64,000 bases of DNA. Source: an uncultured Bizionia sp. (GTDB lineage Bacteria > Bacteroidota > Bacteroidia > Flavobacteriales > Flavobacteriaceae). The stretch is from contig CANMCF010000007.1 of assembly GCA_947496215.1 (NCBI GenBank), positions 1-64,000 on the forward strand, in the 5' to 3' direction. The translations under genes and the position numbers were made by a program. The notes under the pieces are model-generated. The model did not search any database, was not told the origin of the DNA, and saw nothing but the letters and a program-made list of their open reading frames with translations. How positions within the stretch are numbered: position 1 is the stretch's first letter; each line of letters starts with the position of its first letter. This document shows, in pieces, positions 35,355 to 44,891 of this stretch.

Positions 35355-37112
35355 ATGAATAAAAAAATAATAATATTTTGTTTAATCTTAGGCACTTTTT
35401 TTTGTGCATTTTCCCAAAACTTCAATTACCAAGCAACAGTTAGGGATAATACAGGAGATTTGGCAATTAATCAACCCATAAGTGTACAAGTTAAACTATT
35501 GCAAGGAAGTGCAAATGGAGTATTAGTATATACAGAAACTCATGCAGAAGCTACCAATGCTTATGGAGTATTATCATTAGTTGTAGGTAACGGTACTACC
35601 ACAGATGTTTTTTCGTCCATTGATTGGAGTACTCAAAACTATTGGTTAGAAGTTGCTACAGACTTAACGGGAGGAACTTCTTACACGGTAATTGGTAGTT
35701 CACAATTATTAAGTGTCCCACATGCTAATTATGCACTAAACAGCCCAGATGCAGACCCAACAAACGAAATCGAATTGCCAATAGGCGGGACAGATGGACA
35801 AGTACTAACTACTGATGGCAGTGGAGCATATAGTTGGACAAATCAAACATTAGCGGATAATTTAGGGAATCACATAGTAACTACCAATATGCAGTTAGGA
35901 GACAATTGGATAAGCCCAGATGGGACTAATAAAGGATTGACTATTAGAGGAAATACAACGAATACAAGTACTTATGTCGAAGTTAATAACACTACAGGTA
36001 CTCGAGCTCTTTTTGGGCCAGACGGCACAGGGTATTCGGGAGGAGATACTAATGATGTAGCGATTTCTAATTGGTCTAATGGAGACCTGACCTTTTTTAC
36101 CAATGCTACTGAAAGAATGCGTATTGATAGTATAGGAAATGTAGGAATTGGTAAAACAGTTCCAAATGCTAAACTTAATGTAAATGGCGCTATTCGAGTA
36201 GATACAGGTGGCATTAGAGTAGATAGTGGTGGGGTACGAATTGATGCTGGAGGAAATGCTTTAAGTTCCTATGGCACAAATGGGTCGCTAAATTTCCTTG
36301 TTAAAGAAGAATATGCAAACGCAGGAAGTATTCATACCTATAATACGTCTGGAGCAGAGAGATTTGCAACGATTATAGATACAAATACGGATGTAGGTGC
36401 AGTATTTGTTTCAGGACCAAACTCTACAAATTTCCTTGTAGGAAATCTAGACGGTAGTGTTGATAATGGTTTTGTTGCCGTTGCTGATGCAACATCCTCT
36501 CCTGTTGCTGGTATGTATGTTGATGCAAATGGGCAAGGTGTGGTCTATGGAAATATAAAAAACTTTAGGATGGATCATCCCAGTGATAAGGCAAAAGAAA
36601 TTTGGTATGCTTCATTAGAAGGGCCAGAGGCTGGTGCTTATGCAAGAGGAACAGCAACCTTAACTAATGGAACCGCTTTTATTCAATTTCCTGATCATTA
36701 TAAAGAAATGGTAAACGAAGCAACCATAACACTCTCTTTAACACCAAATGATGCAAATTCAAAAGGACTTTCAGTTGTAGCTAAGAACAGTCAGCAATTT
36801 CAGGTAAAAGAACTTATGGAAGGTGATGGGAACTATTCTTTCGATTGGGTAGCCTTTGGGGTAAGAAAAGGTTTTGAAGACTTTGAAGTAGTAAGAAATA
36901 AACAAGAATTACCTGCGATGAAACAAGGAGATAAATTACGTTCTAGTATAGTACCAGCTGGAGAAACAACAACAAAATTAAAAACACACACAGCAAACAC
37001 TCTTATTTCAACTTCTGAAACAATTAATCTAAAAGAGAAAACAGAAATAGAACAATTAAGAAAAGAAGTTGTAGAGCTAAAGAAATTGATTAACTCTTTG
37101 TTAGACAAGTGA
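35355..37112 (+). CDS. Secreted fibre-family protein with distinct C-terminal domain
   Basis: A 585-residue protein with signal peptide, the FNYQATVRD N-terminal domain (about 22-130, ending SVPHANYA) and one DADPTNEIELP linker. A tail-fibre-like middle (MRIDSIGNVGIG near 255) contains three short imperfect repeats (DTGGIRVDSGGVRIDAGG). The C-terminal ~185 residues begin NFRMDHPSDKAKEIWYASLE and include EGPEAGAYARGTA, a block I recall from other Bacteroidota secreted fibre-like proteins but cannot name. A coiled coil ends the chain (EIEQLRKEVVELKKLINSL). It lacks the S74 Ser-Lys motif and a T9SS domain. The end may be a trimerisation domain; function unknown. Confidence 0.8.
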   Translation: MNKKIIIFCLILGTFFCAFSQNFNYQATVRDNTGDLAINQPISVQVKLLQGSANGVLVYTETHAEATNAYGVLSLVVGNGTTTDVFSSIDWSTQNYWLEVATDLTGGTSYTVIGSSQLLSVPHANYALNSPDADPTNEIELPIGGTDGQVLTTDGSGAYSWTNQTLADNLGNHIVTTNMQLGDNWISPDGTNKGLTIRGNTTNTSTYVEVNNTTGTRALFGPDGTGYSGGDTNDVAISNWSNGDLTFFTNATERMRIDSIGNVGIGKTVPNAKLNVNGAIRVDTGGIRVDSGGVRIDAGGNALSSYGTNGSLNFLVKEEYANAGSIHTYNTSGAERFATIIDTNTDVGAVFVSGPNSTNFLVGNLDGSVDNGFVAVADATSSPVAGMYVDANGQGVVYGNIKNFRMDHPSDKAKEIWYASLEGPEAGAYARGTATLTNGTAFIQFPDHYKEMVNEATITLSLTPNDANSKGLSVVAKNSQQFQVKELMEGDGNYSFDWVAFGVRKGFEDFEVVRNKQELPAMKQGDKLRSSIVPAGETTTKLKTHTANTLISTSETINLKEKTEIEQLRKEVVELKKLINSLLDK

Positions 37113-37235
37113 GTGGGTTGGTGAGTTGAAAGTGTTTCTTATACTAAAAAATAATCTACCAATATTTATTTCCTAATTGTAAAATGGAATAATTAAAATT
37201 TAATACATCAATAATAAAACAATTCATTTATACCT

Positions 37236-40200
37236 ATGAAAAAACAATTACTCTCTTCACTATTTACATTGTTTTTATGTACAATAATGTGGGGCCAATG
37301 TGGTCCAGGAGAAGATATGACAGCTCCTGTATTTGGAAATGCAGGAGACGGAACCATAGCAAACCCGTTTAGAAACCTATTACAGACTACAGTAGGTAGT
37401 GTGCCTAGTGGTACCTATTATTTTAATTTCGATGGAAATATTTTTCAAGGAGCTCTAGACAACGACACCGATGGTGGTGGTTGGCTTATGGTATTGAACT
37501 ATGTGCATTTGGCAGGAGATAATACAGATCTTACCATACGAAATACAGATCTTCCTTTATTGGGGTCTTCTACCGTTGGAGATAATGAAGCCGGAACTGC
37601 AAATTGGGGACACATGGGAAATGCCTTGGCAGCAGCTATCGATTTTGAAGAAGTCCGTTTTTATGGTGAAACTACAGGACACAGTCGTATTGTTAATTTT
37701 AAAACCTCTTATATAAGTGCCTTAAATTACCTTAAAACGGGTATAGGCCATTTTGGAGGAATTAATAATGCTGCAAATTTCACAGCACTTACAGGACACA
37801 CCGCTAATATTCCAGCATTTGCAGGAAATGTATTTGTAAATCAAGGCGATAAAGCATTAACAGAGTTTCCTTTTTTTAGTAGTGGTCTATATCACTGGGG
37901 AATTCGTGGTCTAGGAAATCGTTGGGAAGTAGATAATACGCCTACTGCTACAAGTCCAGTAAACAGTCAAAGTACCATTCACCGCGTTTGGGTTCGCGGT
38001 GATTTGTCTCCAGCGGGAACACCCGCATTAAATATTATTTTAGACAACACTGGAAATGTGAGTGTAAACCCAGCAGATTTTGGTTACACTGTTACAGATA
38101 ATTGTAGTACGGAAGCTAATATTAGCATAAGTTTAAGTCAACCTGATTTTACTTGTACAGATGTTGGAGATAATATGATACAATTAATCGCTACAGACGA
38201 GCAAAATAATAGTACTATAATTAATGTAACAGTAACTGTTTTAGAGAGCCCACCAGTAGTAACAACACCAGGAGGATTGCCGCGTATTAGTTTAGACAGT
38301 AATGGAGAATTAACATTAGATTTAGCAACACTAAATATAACCGTTACAGACGATTGTGGTATTGCAAGTACGGTTCTTAGTCCCTCAGGAACACTTAATT
38401 GTAGTAATCTTGGATTTAATAATGTCACAATTATGGTGACAGATATACATGGAAATGTAACCAATTCGGCAATGGTCTTTATACTAGAGGATCAAATTCC
38501 GCCAGTAATACAATGTGTAGGGGCTTATACTGCAGAACTAGATGGAACAGGATCTGTGACATTAGACCCCAATAGTTTACTAACCAGTTTTACAGATAAT
38601 TGTCAAACAGCAGATATTACCTTAGATAAAACAGTATTTACCTGCGCAGATATAGGAGATAATTTGGTTACTGTAACGGCATCAGATGCAGGTGGTAATG
38701 AAACAACTTGTACTACAACAGTAACAATAACCATACCCCCATGTCCTGGAAATATAACTCTGCAAGCAGAGCCAGGTGCTTGTGGTGTTACCTACAATTA
38801 TCCTTGTGCAAGTAATGTAACTGCTGGCCCACCAAGTGGTACATTTCTAGCCGTAGGGACTACAACAACATTTACGTACGATACCCTAGATAATACAGGA
38901 GGTACCGTTTCTTGTAGTTATGATGTTACTGTGGTAGATGAAGAGGGACCTATTTTCGGGACAAAAGATATAGCTCTTGACATTATGATGGATGGAACAG
39001 CTTCCTTAACAGCAGCAGATTTTATAGATTCAGATCCATTAGCAAGTGATTATACCGTAGATCAAACCGGAATATTGAATAGAGAAGATATTTCAACTAT
39101 AGGTACAGAAGTTATACTTCAAGATGATGAAGTTTCAACCGCATTACCGATAGGGTTTGAATTTGCCTTTTACGGAGCACTTTACAATGATTTTTATATT
39201 TCTTCTAACGGATTTATTACGTTTTCAGGAAATAGTGATGATGGCTGTTGCGAAGGGCAGACGCTTCCTGATGTTACTGAACCAAATAACTTAATTGCTT
39301 TCGATTGGGATGATTACGACCCGGAGTCTGGAGGAACCATTCGTTACGAAACTATAGGAACGACACCTAATCGTATTTTAATCATGGATTTTGATAATGT
39401 GGCACATATCGATGATGACACTCAAGGAACTACTACACAGATAAAGCTTTTTGAAGGAACCAATCGTATTGAAATTCATACCACCAGTATTTCAGATTTA
39501 GGGTATGACAAAACGCAAGGGCTTGAAAATATAGATGGAACAGCAGCCATTATTGTCCCTGGGCGTAATGGAGTCACTTGGTCAACTTCTAATGATGTAG
39601 TTACATTTTTACCTGTAACCGGTGAGGTTAAAGACTCCTGTGGAGTAGACACTTTTATAGCTTCGCAAACCACTTTCGATTGCTCTAACATAGGAGCAAA
39701 CATAGTAACACTTAAAGCTACTGATACCAACGGAAATATTACAGAACAAACTGCTACAGTAACAATTACAGATACTAACGGCTATTGTAATGAGTTGCCT
39801 ATAGCAGTAAAAGTAATGCTACAGGGTACAGCAATAAATCCTAATGTTGGAGAAGAACAATTAATGAGAGACGATTTGAGAGTTAGTGGTTTAATACCAA
39901 CAACAAGCCCTTATGCAGATGGCAAAACAATAGATGCTTCATTATTTAATATAACAGGAAACGATGCCATTGTGGATTGGGTTTGGGTTGAAATTAGAGA
40001 CGGGAGTAGTTCTACTACCATAGTGCAAGGACAATCAGCGTTATTACAACGCGATGGAGACATAGTAAGCACCGTAGATGGAACTTCACCAGTAGTATTT
40101 AATAGACTTTCAGGCGATTATTATATAGCTGCTAAACATAGAAATCATTTAGGTGTTATGTCATCGGCTGTACTAACACTATCAAATATGTTAGTAACAA

Positions 40201-40595
40201 TAGATTTTACAGATGCCAATAACCAAATTACTTTCGGTACAGATGCACAAACCACTTTTGGCATGCCGAGTGGAATAGTAGCGCTATGGGCTGGAGATGC
40301 TAATGATGATGGTCGTTTAAATTATTCGGGAGCATTGTCAGATGTGCCATCTATAAGAAGTCAGGTATTCAACGATCCCGATAATTCTGTATTTGGAGGG
40401 CCGCCAGTGGCTAGTTACCCATCAGAAGGATATAATGTGACAGATGTTGATATGGATGGAAAAACTGTGTATTCTGGAGCAGTAAGCGATGTTTTGTATA
40501 TAAGGAACAACATATTCAATAACCCCTCCAATTCTGTATTTGGAGGTCCTCCAACATCAACATTTGTTTTTACAGAACAATTACCGGAAAATTAA
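37236..40595 (+). CDS. Secreted multidomain protein: fibrinogen-like, HYR-like, NIDO-like and C-terminal EF-hand-like module
   Basis: A 1119-residue protein with signal peptide to GQC. A fibrinogen-related domain (about 50-250) shows DTDGGGWLMVLNYVH and a late HWGIRGLGNRWEVD segment. Several HYR/Ig-like domains follow (about 265-560; DNCSTEANIS, VTVTASDAGGNETTC), then a NIDO-like domain (about 600-790; GFEFAFYGALYNDFYISSNG). Residues ~855-1119 are the module shared with the genes at 40798 and 47146, with two Ca-loop-like segments (DANDDGRLNYSG and DVDMDGKTVYSG) and a QLPEN end. There is no T9SS domain; whether the module replaces it is an open question. The 30-nt element is absent upstream. 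Confidence 0.82.
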   Translation: MKKQLLSSLFTLFLCTIMWGQCGPGEDMTAPVFGNAGDGTIANPFRNLLQTTVGSVPSGTYYFNFDGNIFQGALDNDTDGGGWLMVLNYVHLAGDNTDLTIRNTDLPLLGSSTVGDNEAGTANWGHMGNALAAAIDFEEVRFYGETTGHSRIVNFKTSYISALNYLKTGIGHFGGINNAANFTALTGHTANIPAFAGNVFVNQGDKALTEFPFFSSGLYHWGIRGLGNRWEVDNTPTATSPVNSQSTIHRVWVRGDLSPAGTPALNIILDNTGNVSVNPADFGYTVTDNCSTEANISISLSQPDFTCTDVGDNMIQLIATDEQNNSTIINVTVTVLESPPVVTTPGGLPRISLDSNGELTLDLATLNITVTDDCGIASTVLSPSGTLNCSNLGFNNVTIMVTDIHGNVTNSAMVFILEDQIPPVIQCVGAYTAELDGTGSVTLDPNSLLTSFTDNCQTADITLDKTVFTCADIGDNLVTVTASDAGGNETTCTTTVTITIPPCPGNITLQAEPGACGVTYNYPCASNVTAGPPSGTFLAVGTTTTFTYDTLDNTGGTVSCSYDVTVVDEEGPIFGTKDIALDIMMDGTASLTAADFIDSDPLASDYTVDQTGILNREDISTIGTEVILQDDEVSTALPIGFEFAFYGALYNDFYISSNGFITFSGNSDDGCCEGQTLPDVTEPNNLIAFDWDDYDPESGGTIRYETIGTTPNRILIMDFDNVAHIDDDTQGTTTQIKLFEGTNRIEIHTTSISDLGYDKTQGLENIDGTAAIIVPGRNGVTWSTSNDVVTFLPVTGEVKDSCGVDTFIASQTTFDCSNIGANIVTLKATDTNGNITEQTATVTITDTNGYCNELPIAVKVMLQGTAINPNVGEEQLMRDDLRVSGLIPTTSPYADGKTIDASLFNITGNDAIVDWVWVEIRDGSSSTTIVQGQSALLQRDGDIVSTVDGTSPVVFNRLSGDYYIAAKHRNHLGVMSSAVLTLSNMLVTIDFTDANNQITFGTDAQTTFGMPSGIVALWAGDANDDGRLNYSGALSDVPSIRSQVFNDPDNSVFGGPPVASYPSEGYNVTDVDMDGKTVYSGAVSDVLYIRNNIFNNPSNSVFGGPPTSTFVFTEQLPEN
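39799..40592 (+). repeat. Shared C-terminal module, copy in the 37236 gene
   Basis: About 265 codons: a beta domain (LQG-x3-NPNVGEE, LMRDDLR, SALLQRDGD, KHRNHLGVM) followed by two EF-hand/dockerin-like loops with NSVFGGPP after each. Other copies lie at about 43961-44766 and 49864-50676; the remnant at 29041-29198 covers only the second loop. Confidence 0.85.
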
Positions 40596-40667
40596 ACGCT
40601 CTATTAGGCTTAGATAATCAAGATTAGTGCTATTACAGTGAAGAGGTAAATGATAGCACTATGTAAG

Positions 40668-40692
40668 AACTCCCAAGTTTAACTTGGGAGTT
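40668..40692 (+). terminator. Terminator hairpin after the 37236 gene
   Basis: aactcccaagtt (40668-40679) is complementary to aacttgggagtt (40681-40692). The effective stem is nine bp with a GTTTAAC loop, and only a short T run follows. A second stem-loop (tagtgctat 40625-40633 with atagcacta 40653-40661) lies just before it. Confidence 0.6.
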
Positions 40693-40735
40693 TATTGAAT
40701 GGCTGGAGCAAATTCTTTTTTATATAAGCAAATAA

Positions 40736-40765
40736 AAATAGGGTGCCTTGCTTTTTGTCTGTCAT
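40736..40765 (+). promoter_or_regulatory. Conserved 30-nt upstream element, copy 4
   Basis: AAATAGGGT-N15-TGTCAT with GCTTTTT in the spacer, ending 32 nt before the ATG at 40798. It is identical in both blocks to copies 1 and 2, although the gene it precedes is not a member of the fibre family. Confidence 0.65.
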
Positions 40766-40797
40766 AGATAAGTAAAGAAAACAAACTAAACCTACTT

Positions 40798-43700
40798 ATG
40801 AAAAAAACACTACTTTTAATAGCTTTGATATTCAGCACAGCGATATGGGCTCAGCAAAACTTTAAAGAGCCATGGTTGAGGCAATTACAACAAGAAGGTA
40901 GAAAGAAACCTACTTTCAAAGAGATTCAGCAAGCTTTTGATGACTACTGGTTGGCTCATGATAAAAATGCCAAAGGAAGTGGATACAAACCATTTAAACG
41001 ATTCGAGAACATTTGGAGTTCTCGTGTGGACGAAAATGGACATTTACCAACGGGGCAAGATAAAATCAATGCATGGGAAAAGAAACAAGTATTTGGGCAA
41101 GTTCATAAAATGGCAGATCAGAGCAATTGGTATTCCATAGGGCCTTTTGACTATACACAAGCCAATGCACAACCTGCTGGAATGGGACGTTTGAATTGTA
41201 TCACAGTAGATCCAAGTAATGGTGATACTTGGTACGTTGGTGCACCTGGGGGAGGGTTATGGAGAACAATAGATGCAGGAAGCACATGGCAGCCGTTAAC
41301 AGATGAAATGCCTAGAGTAAGCGTATCGGCTGTAGCTGTAGATTACAATGATCCCAATACAATATATATAACAACGGGAGATGATGATGGTGTTTATGTA
41401 TATGCAGCTTCAACTGGAGTCTACAAATCTACAGATGGTGGAGCAACTTGGGTTTCTACTGGTTTGAATGCGAGTAATCTGAATGGTAGTGCAGCACTTA
41501 GCGAGATATTCATTGATCCTACCAATTCAAATAAGTTGATTTGTTCTGGAACAGATGGAGTGTACACTACTACTGATGCCGGTGCAACTTGGACGCAAAC
41601 GTTAAATGGTAACAACATTCGTGACATGCGCCTTAAACCTGGGGATGCGCAAACAGTGTATGTGGTAAGCCCAACAGCGTTTTATAAATCTACGGATGGT
41701 GGGACTAATTTTGTACAAGTAACTAATGGTGTACCGACCAATACACATCGGATGGTTATAGATGTTACACCTGCTAATTCCAATTATGTATATCTATTTT
41801 CGGTAGATGAGACCAACAGGTGGCAACACGGTATTTATAGATCTACAGATGGTGGAACAAGTTTTAGTTTGAGAAATACCGATAGTCATACATTGATTGG
41901 AAATGCACAAGTATGGTATAATATGGCTATTGGAGTATCTGATGCAGATGCAAATGAAGTTTATGTGGGTACGATGGATGTTTGGCGTTCTTCAAATGGA
42001 GGAACCTCTTGGAGTAAATTAAACCGTTGGGATCAATTGACAGATGCTTATACCCATGCGGATATTCATTCGTTGAGGTCTCACAATGGACGTATGTTTT
42101 GTACAAGTGATGGTGGCTTGTATTCGACTATCGATAATGGAACTACATTTCAAGATCATAGCGCAGGCCTACAAATTGGAGAATTTTTCAATGTAGCTAT
42201 TGCAGAAGGCAATATTAACAATGTTTCTGGAGGCCTTCAGGATAACGGTGGTTTTGGATTAGGTGTTAATGGTGATTGGAGAGGTTACCATCCAGGAGAT
42301 GGAATAAATACATTGATAACACCTACAGACGACAATACTTATTATGGGTTTATGCAGGGTGGTCAGCGTTTATACATTTCCAATCAAGGAGATGGCTATA
42401 TCACTTGGGTTGGTAAACCATCAAATGCTGGTACTGGCGTTTGGGAAACACCATTGGCTTCAGATGGTAATGGAGAAATTTATGCAGCATGGGATAGACT
42501 TTTCAAATTAAATAAAAGTACAAACACATGGGAAACGGTCGGTTCGGTGGTTACAGGTTATACAGATGAATTGGAAATAGCACCTTCAGATCCGATGCGG
42601 GTTGTTTCTTCAGGTCACCAGAACCTACGTGTTAGTACAGATGGGGGTGTGACGTACGACTTCAACACCAATGTGGTTGGCAATGCCATCTCAGATATTG
42701 CGATACATCAAACCAATCCGGATATAATGTGGATAACAACTGATGGTGATTATGCCAATAAAGGAGTGTTTAAAACCATAGACGGTGGTTACACATGGAC
42801 AGATATAACGAGTAATTTACCAGCTGGGGAATTTCCTACGACAGTAGTTCATCAGGGAGACCATTCATTGAATCCTATTTTTGTTGCTACAGATCTAGGA
42901 GTCTATAGATTAGATGACAGTAGTCCAGATTGGGAACCCTTTTTCACCAATCTACCAAATACGGATATCAGGGATTTGGAAATCAATCTATTAGATCAAT
43001 CCATTACGGCTGCAACGTATGGAAGAGGGTTATGGAGATCTTCTATTCCTATACAATTACTTCAAAACGATGTCAGTCTTTTGGCTATCAATAGCCCAGA
43101 CAATATTGGTGCAAGTTGTGGAGAAATTTCTCCACAAATTAAGGTAAGAAGTAATGGAATCAATGTTATAACTGAAATTAATATAACTTATGGAGCCCAA
43201 GGGGAAGTCCCTACTAACTATACTTGGAATGGAACATTGACTTCAAATCAAGAAATAGTAATCGATTTGCCAGGTATTAGTTTACCATCTGGATCGTATG
43301 TTTTTGAGGTAAATGCGACAATTGTAAATGATGGTAATGTCAACAATAACATAAGAACTCAAAACTTCAGCATCAATGACTCAGGGCAATTCAATGTGAT
43401 CAACTCTTTTGAAAATGCATCAGATGCTTTAATCGTTGAAAATGGAGTATGGGAGTATGGAGTACCTACTGGATCTGTATTGAACGCTACAGCTGCAGGA
43501 ACTCAGGTATATGGTACCAATTTATCAGGAAATTATCCTATAGATGTAAGTGCTAGTCTAATGTCCAATTGTTATGATTTTACGAGTATTTTGAATCCAG
43601 TACTTAAATTTCAAATGGCATATCAATTGGAAGAAAACTGGGATTGGGCGAATGTGCAATATTCATTGGATGGGGCACAAAGTTGGACTAATTTAGGAAG

Positions 43701-44769
43701 CATCAATAGTCAACCCAATTGGTATAATAGTGAAGGGGATTGTACAGGTTGCCCTGGAGCACAATGGACAGGTGCCAATGTAACTATGACGGAGTATTCA
43801 TATGATTTTACTGCAAACGCAGCTTTGGGAGAGATGGATCTTACCACTGCAGATAATATTGTATTTAGGATAACATTGCACTCAGATGATGTAATAACTA
43901 ATGAAGGTATCATTTTGGACGATTTTGTCATAGAAGGCAATGAACCATTGCAAATAGCTCCAAAAATATATTTACAAGGAGCTGCAATGAATCCAAATAT
44001 GGGTGAGGAAAATTTGATGAGAGATGATTTAAGAGTAGAGGGACTTATTCCAACTACAAGTCCATACCAAGATGCTTTGACCTGTGATGTTTCAGTTTTC
44101 AATGATAGAGTATTGGCAATGGGAGCCATGGACGATAACATAGTAGATTGGGTATATGTTGAATTAAGGGATTCAACAGACAATACTCAGGTTGTAGCTG
44201 GACAATCGGCGTTATTGCAACGAGATGGAGATGTCGTTGGTGTGGATGGGAATTCAAATCTTGCTTTTAGAGTGACTCCTGGAGATTATTACATAGTGAT
44301 CAAGCATCGTAATCATTTAGGCGTTATGACATTGAGCACGGTTTCATTGACCAATGTGACAACTTTGGTGGATTGTACAGATGTAAACAATGCCATTACC
44401 TATGGAACGGATGCACAAACCACTTTTGGGATGCCAAGTGGCGTAGTTGCGATGTGGTCAGGAGATACCAATGGAGATGGTCGTTTAAATTATTCTGGAG
44501 CAGTATCAGATGTGCCATCCATAAGAAGTCAAGTATTCAACGATCCGGACAATTCCATATTTGGAGGGCCACCAGTGGCGAGTTATCCTTCTCAAGGCTA
44601 TAATGGAACAGATGTGGACTTAGACGGTAATGCAGTGTATTCAGGAACAGCGAGTGATGTGTTGTACATAAGGAACAATATTTTCAACAATCCATCGAAT
44701 TCCGTATTTGGAGGGCCACCGACATCTACCTACGTGTTTACACAACAATTGCCGGAAGGGGCAAATTAA
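40798..44769 (+). CDS. Secreted Asp-box (sortilin/BNR-like) propeller protein with C-terminal EF-hand-like module
   Basis: A 1323-residue protein with signal peptide to AIWAQ. The N-terminal ~750 residues hold at least seven Asp-box motifs (TIDAGSTW, STDGGATW, TTDAGATW, STDGGTSF, SSNGGTSW, TIDGGYTW), as in VPS10/sortilin-like and xyloglucanase-type propellers. No glycosidase catalytic pair was recognised. Next come a CARDB-like beta domain (about 760-860) and a jelly-roll/MAM-like domain (about 870-1050; YDFTSILNPVLKFQM). Residues ~1055-1323 are the shared module, with DTNGDGRLNYSG and DVDLDGNAVYSG, ending QLPEGAN. Its own copy of the 30-nt element lies upstream. Confidence 0.83.
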   Translation: MKKTLLLIALIFSTAIWAQQNFKEPWLRQLQQEGRKKPTFKEIQQAFDDYWLAHDKNAKGSGYKPFKRFENIWSSRVDENGHLPTGQDKINAWEKKQVFGQVHKMADQSNWYSIGPFDYTQANAQPAGMGRLNCITVDPSNGDTWYVGAPGGGLWRTIDAGSTWQPLTDEMPRVSVSAVAVDYNDPNTIYITTGDDDGVYVYAASTGVYKSTDGGATWVSTGLNASNLNGSAALSEIFIDPTNSNKLICSGTDGVYTTTDAGATWTQTLNGNNIRDMRLKPGDAQTVYVVSPTAFYKSTDGGTNFVQVTNGVPTNTHRMVIDVTPANSNYVYLFSVDETNRWQHGIYRSTDGGTSFSLRNTDSHTLIGNAQVWYNMAIGVSDADANEVYVGTMDVWRSSNGGTSWSKLNRWDQLTDAYTHADIHSLRSHNGRMFCTSDGGLYSTIDNGTTFQDHSAGLQIGEFFNVAIAEGNINNVSGGLQDNGGFGLGVNGDWRGYHPGDGINTLITPTDDNTYYGFMQGGQRLYISNQGDGYITWVGKPSNAGTGVWETPLASDGNGEIYAAWDRLFKLNKSTNTWETVGSVVTGYTDELEIAPSDPMRVVSSGHQNLRVSTDGGVTYDFNTNVVGNAISDIAIHQTNPDIMWITTDGDYANKGVFKTIDGGYTWTDITSNLPAGEFPTTVVHQGDHSLNPIFVATDLGVYRLDDSSPDWEPFFTNLPNTDIRDLEINLLDQSITAATYGRGLWRSSIPIQLLQNDVSLLAINSPDNIGASCGEISPQIKVRSNGINVITEINITYGAQGEVPTNYTWNGTLTSNQEIVIDLPGISLPSGSYVFEVNATIVNDGNVNNNIRTQNFSINDSGQFNVINSFENASDALIVENGVWEYGVPTGSVLNATAAGTQVYGTNLSGNYPIDVSASLMSNCYDFTSILNPVLKFQMAYQLEENWDWANVQYSLDGAQSWTNLGSINSQPNWYNSEGDCTGCPGAQWTGANVTMTEYSYDFTANAALGEMDLTTADNIVFRITLHSDDVITNEGIILDDFVIEGNEPLQIAPKIYLQGAAMNPNMGEENLMRDDLRVEGLIPTTSPYQDALTCDVSVFNDRVLAMGAMDDNIVDWVYVELRDSTDNTQVVAGQSALLQRDGDVVGVDGNSNLAFRVTPGDYYIVIKHRNHLGVMTLSTVSLTNVTTLVDCTDVNNAITYGTDAQTTFGMPSGVVAMWSGDTNGDGRLNYSGAVSDVPSIRSQVFNDPDNSIFGGPPVASYPSQGYNGTDVDLDGNAVYSGTASDVLYIRNNIFNNPSNSVFGGPPTSTYVFTQQLPEGAN

Positions 44770-44800
44770 CAACATAGTCAAAAAAGAATAGGCTTTGTCC

Positions 44801-44845
44801 AAAGACCAACTTACCATATGATTTTCGTATGATAAATTGGTCTTT
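44801..44845 (+). terminator. Hairpin between the 40798 and 44892 genes
   Basis: aaagaccaa (44801-44809) pairs with ttggtcttt (44837-44845), with a weaker inner stem (catatga/tatgata). It covers the in-frame ATG at 44829, which argues for the next gene starting at 44892. Confidence 0.5.
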
Positions 44846-44891
44846 GCTATTGGTGGTAAATCAAACTTATTTTAGATATTTGTTATCATAT

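Noticed and set aside
44829-44891. Upstream start for the unknown membrane protein
   Set aside because: The ATG at 44829 falls inside a hairpin after the previous gene. The ATG at 44892 is clear of it.
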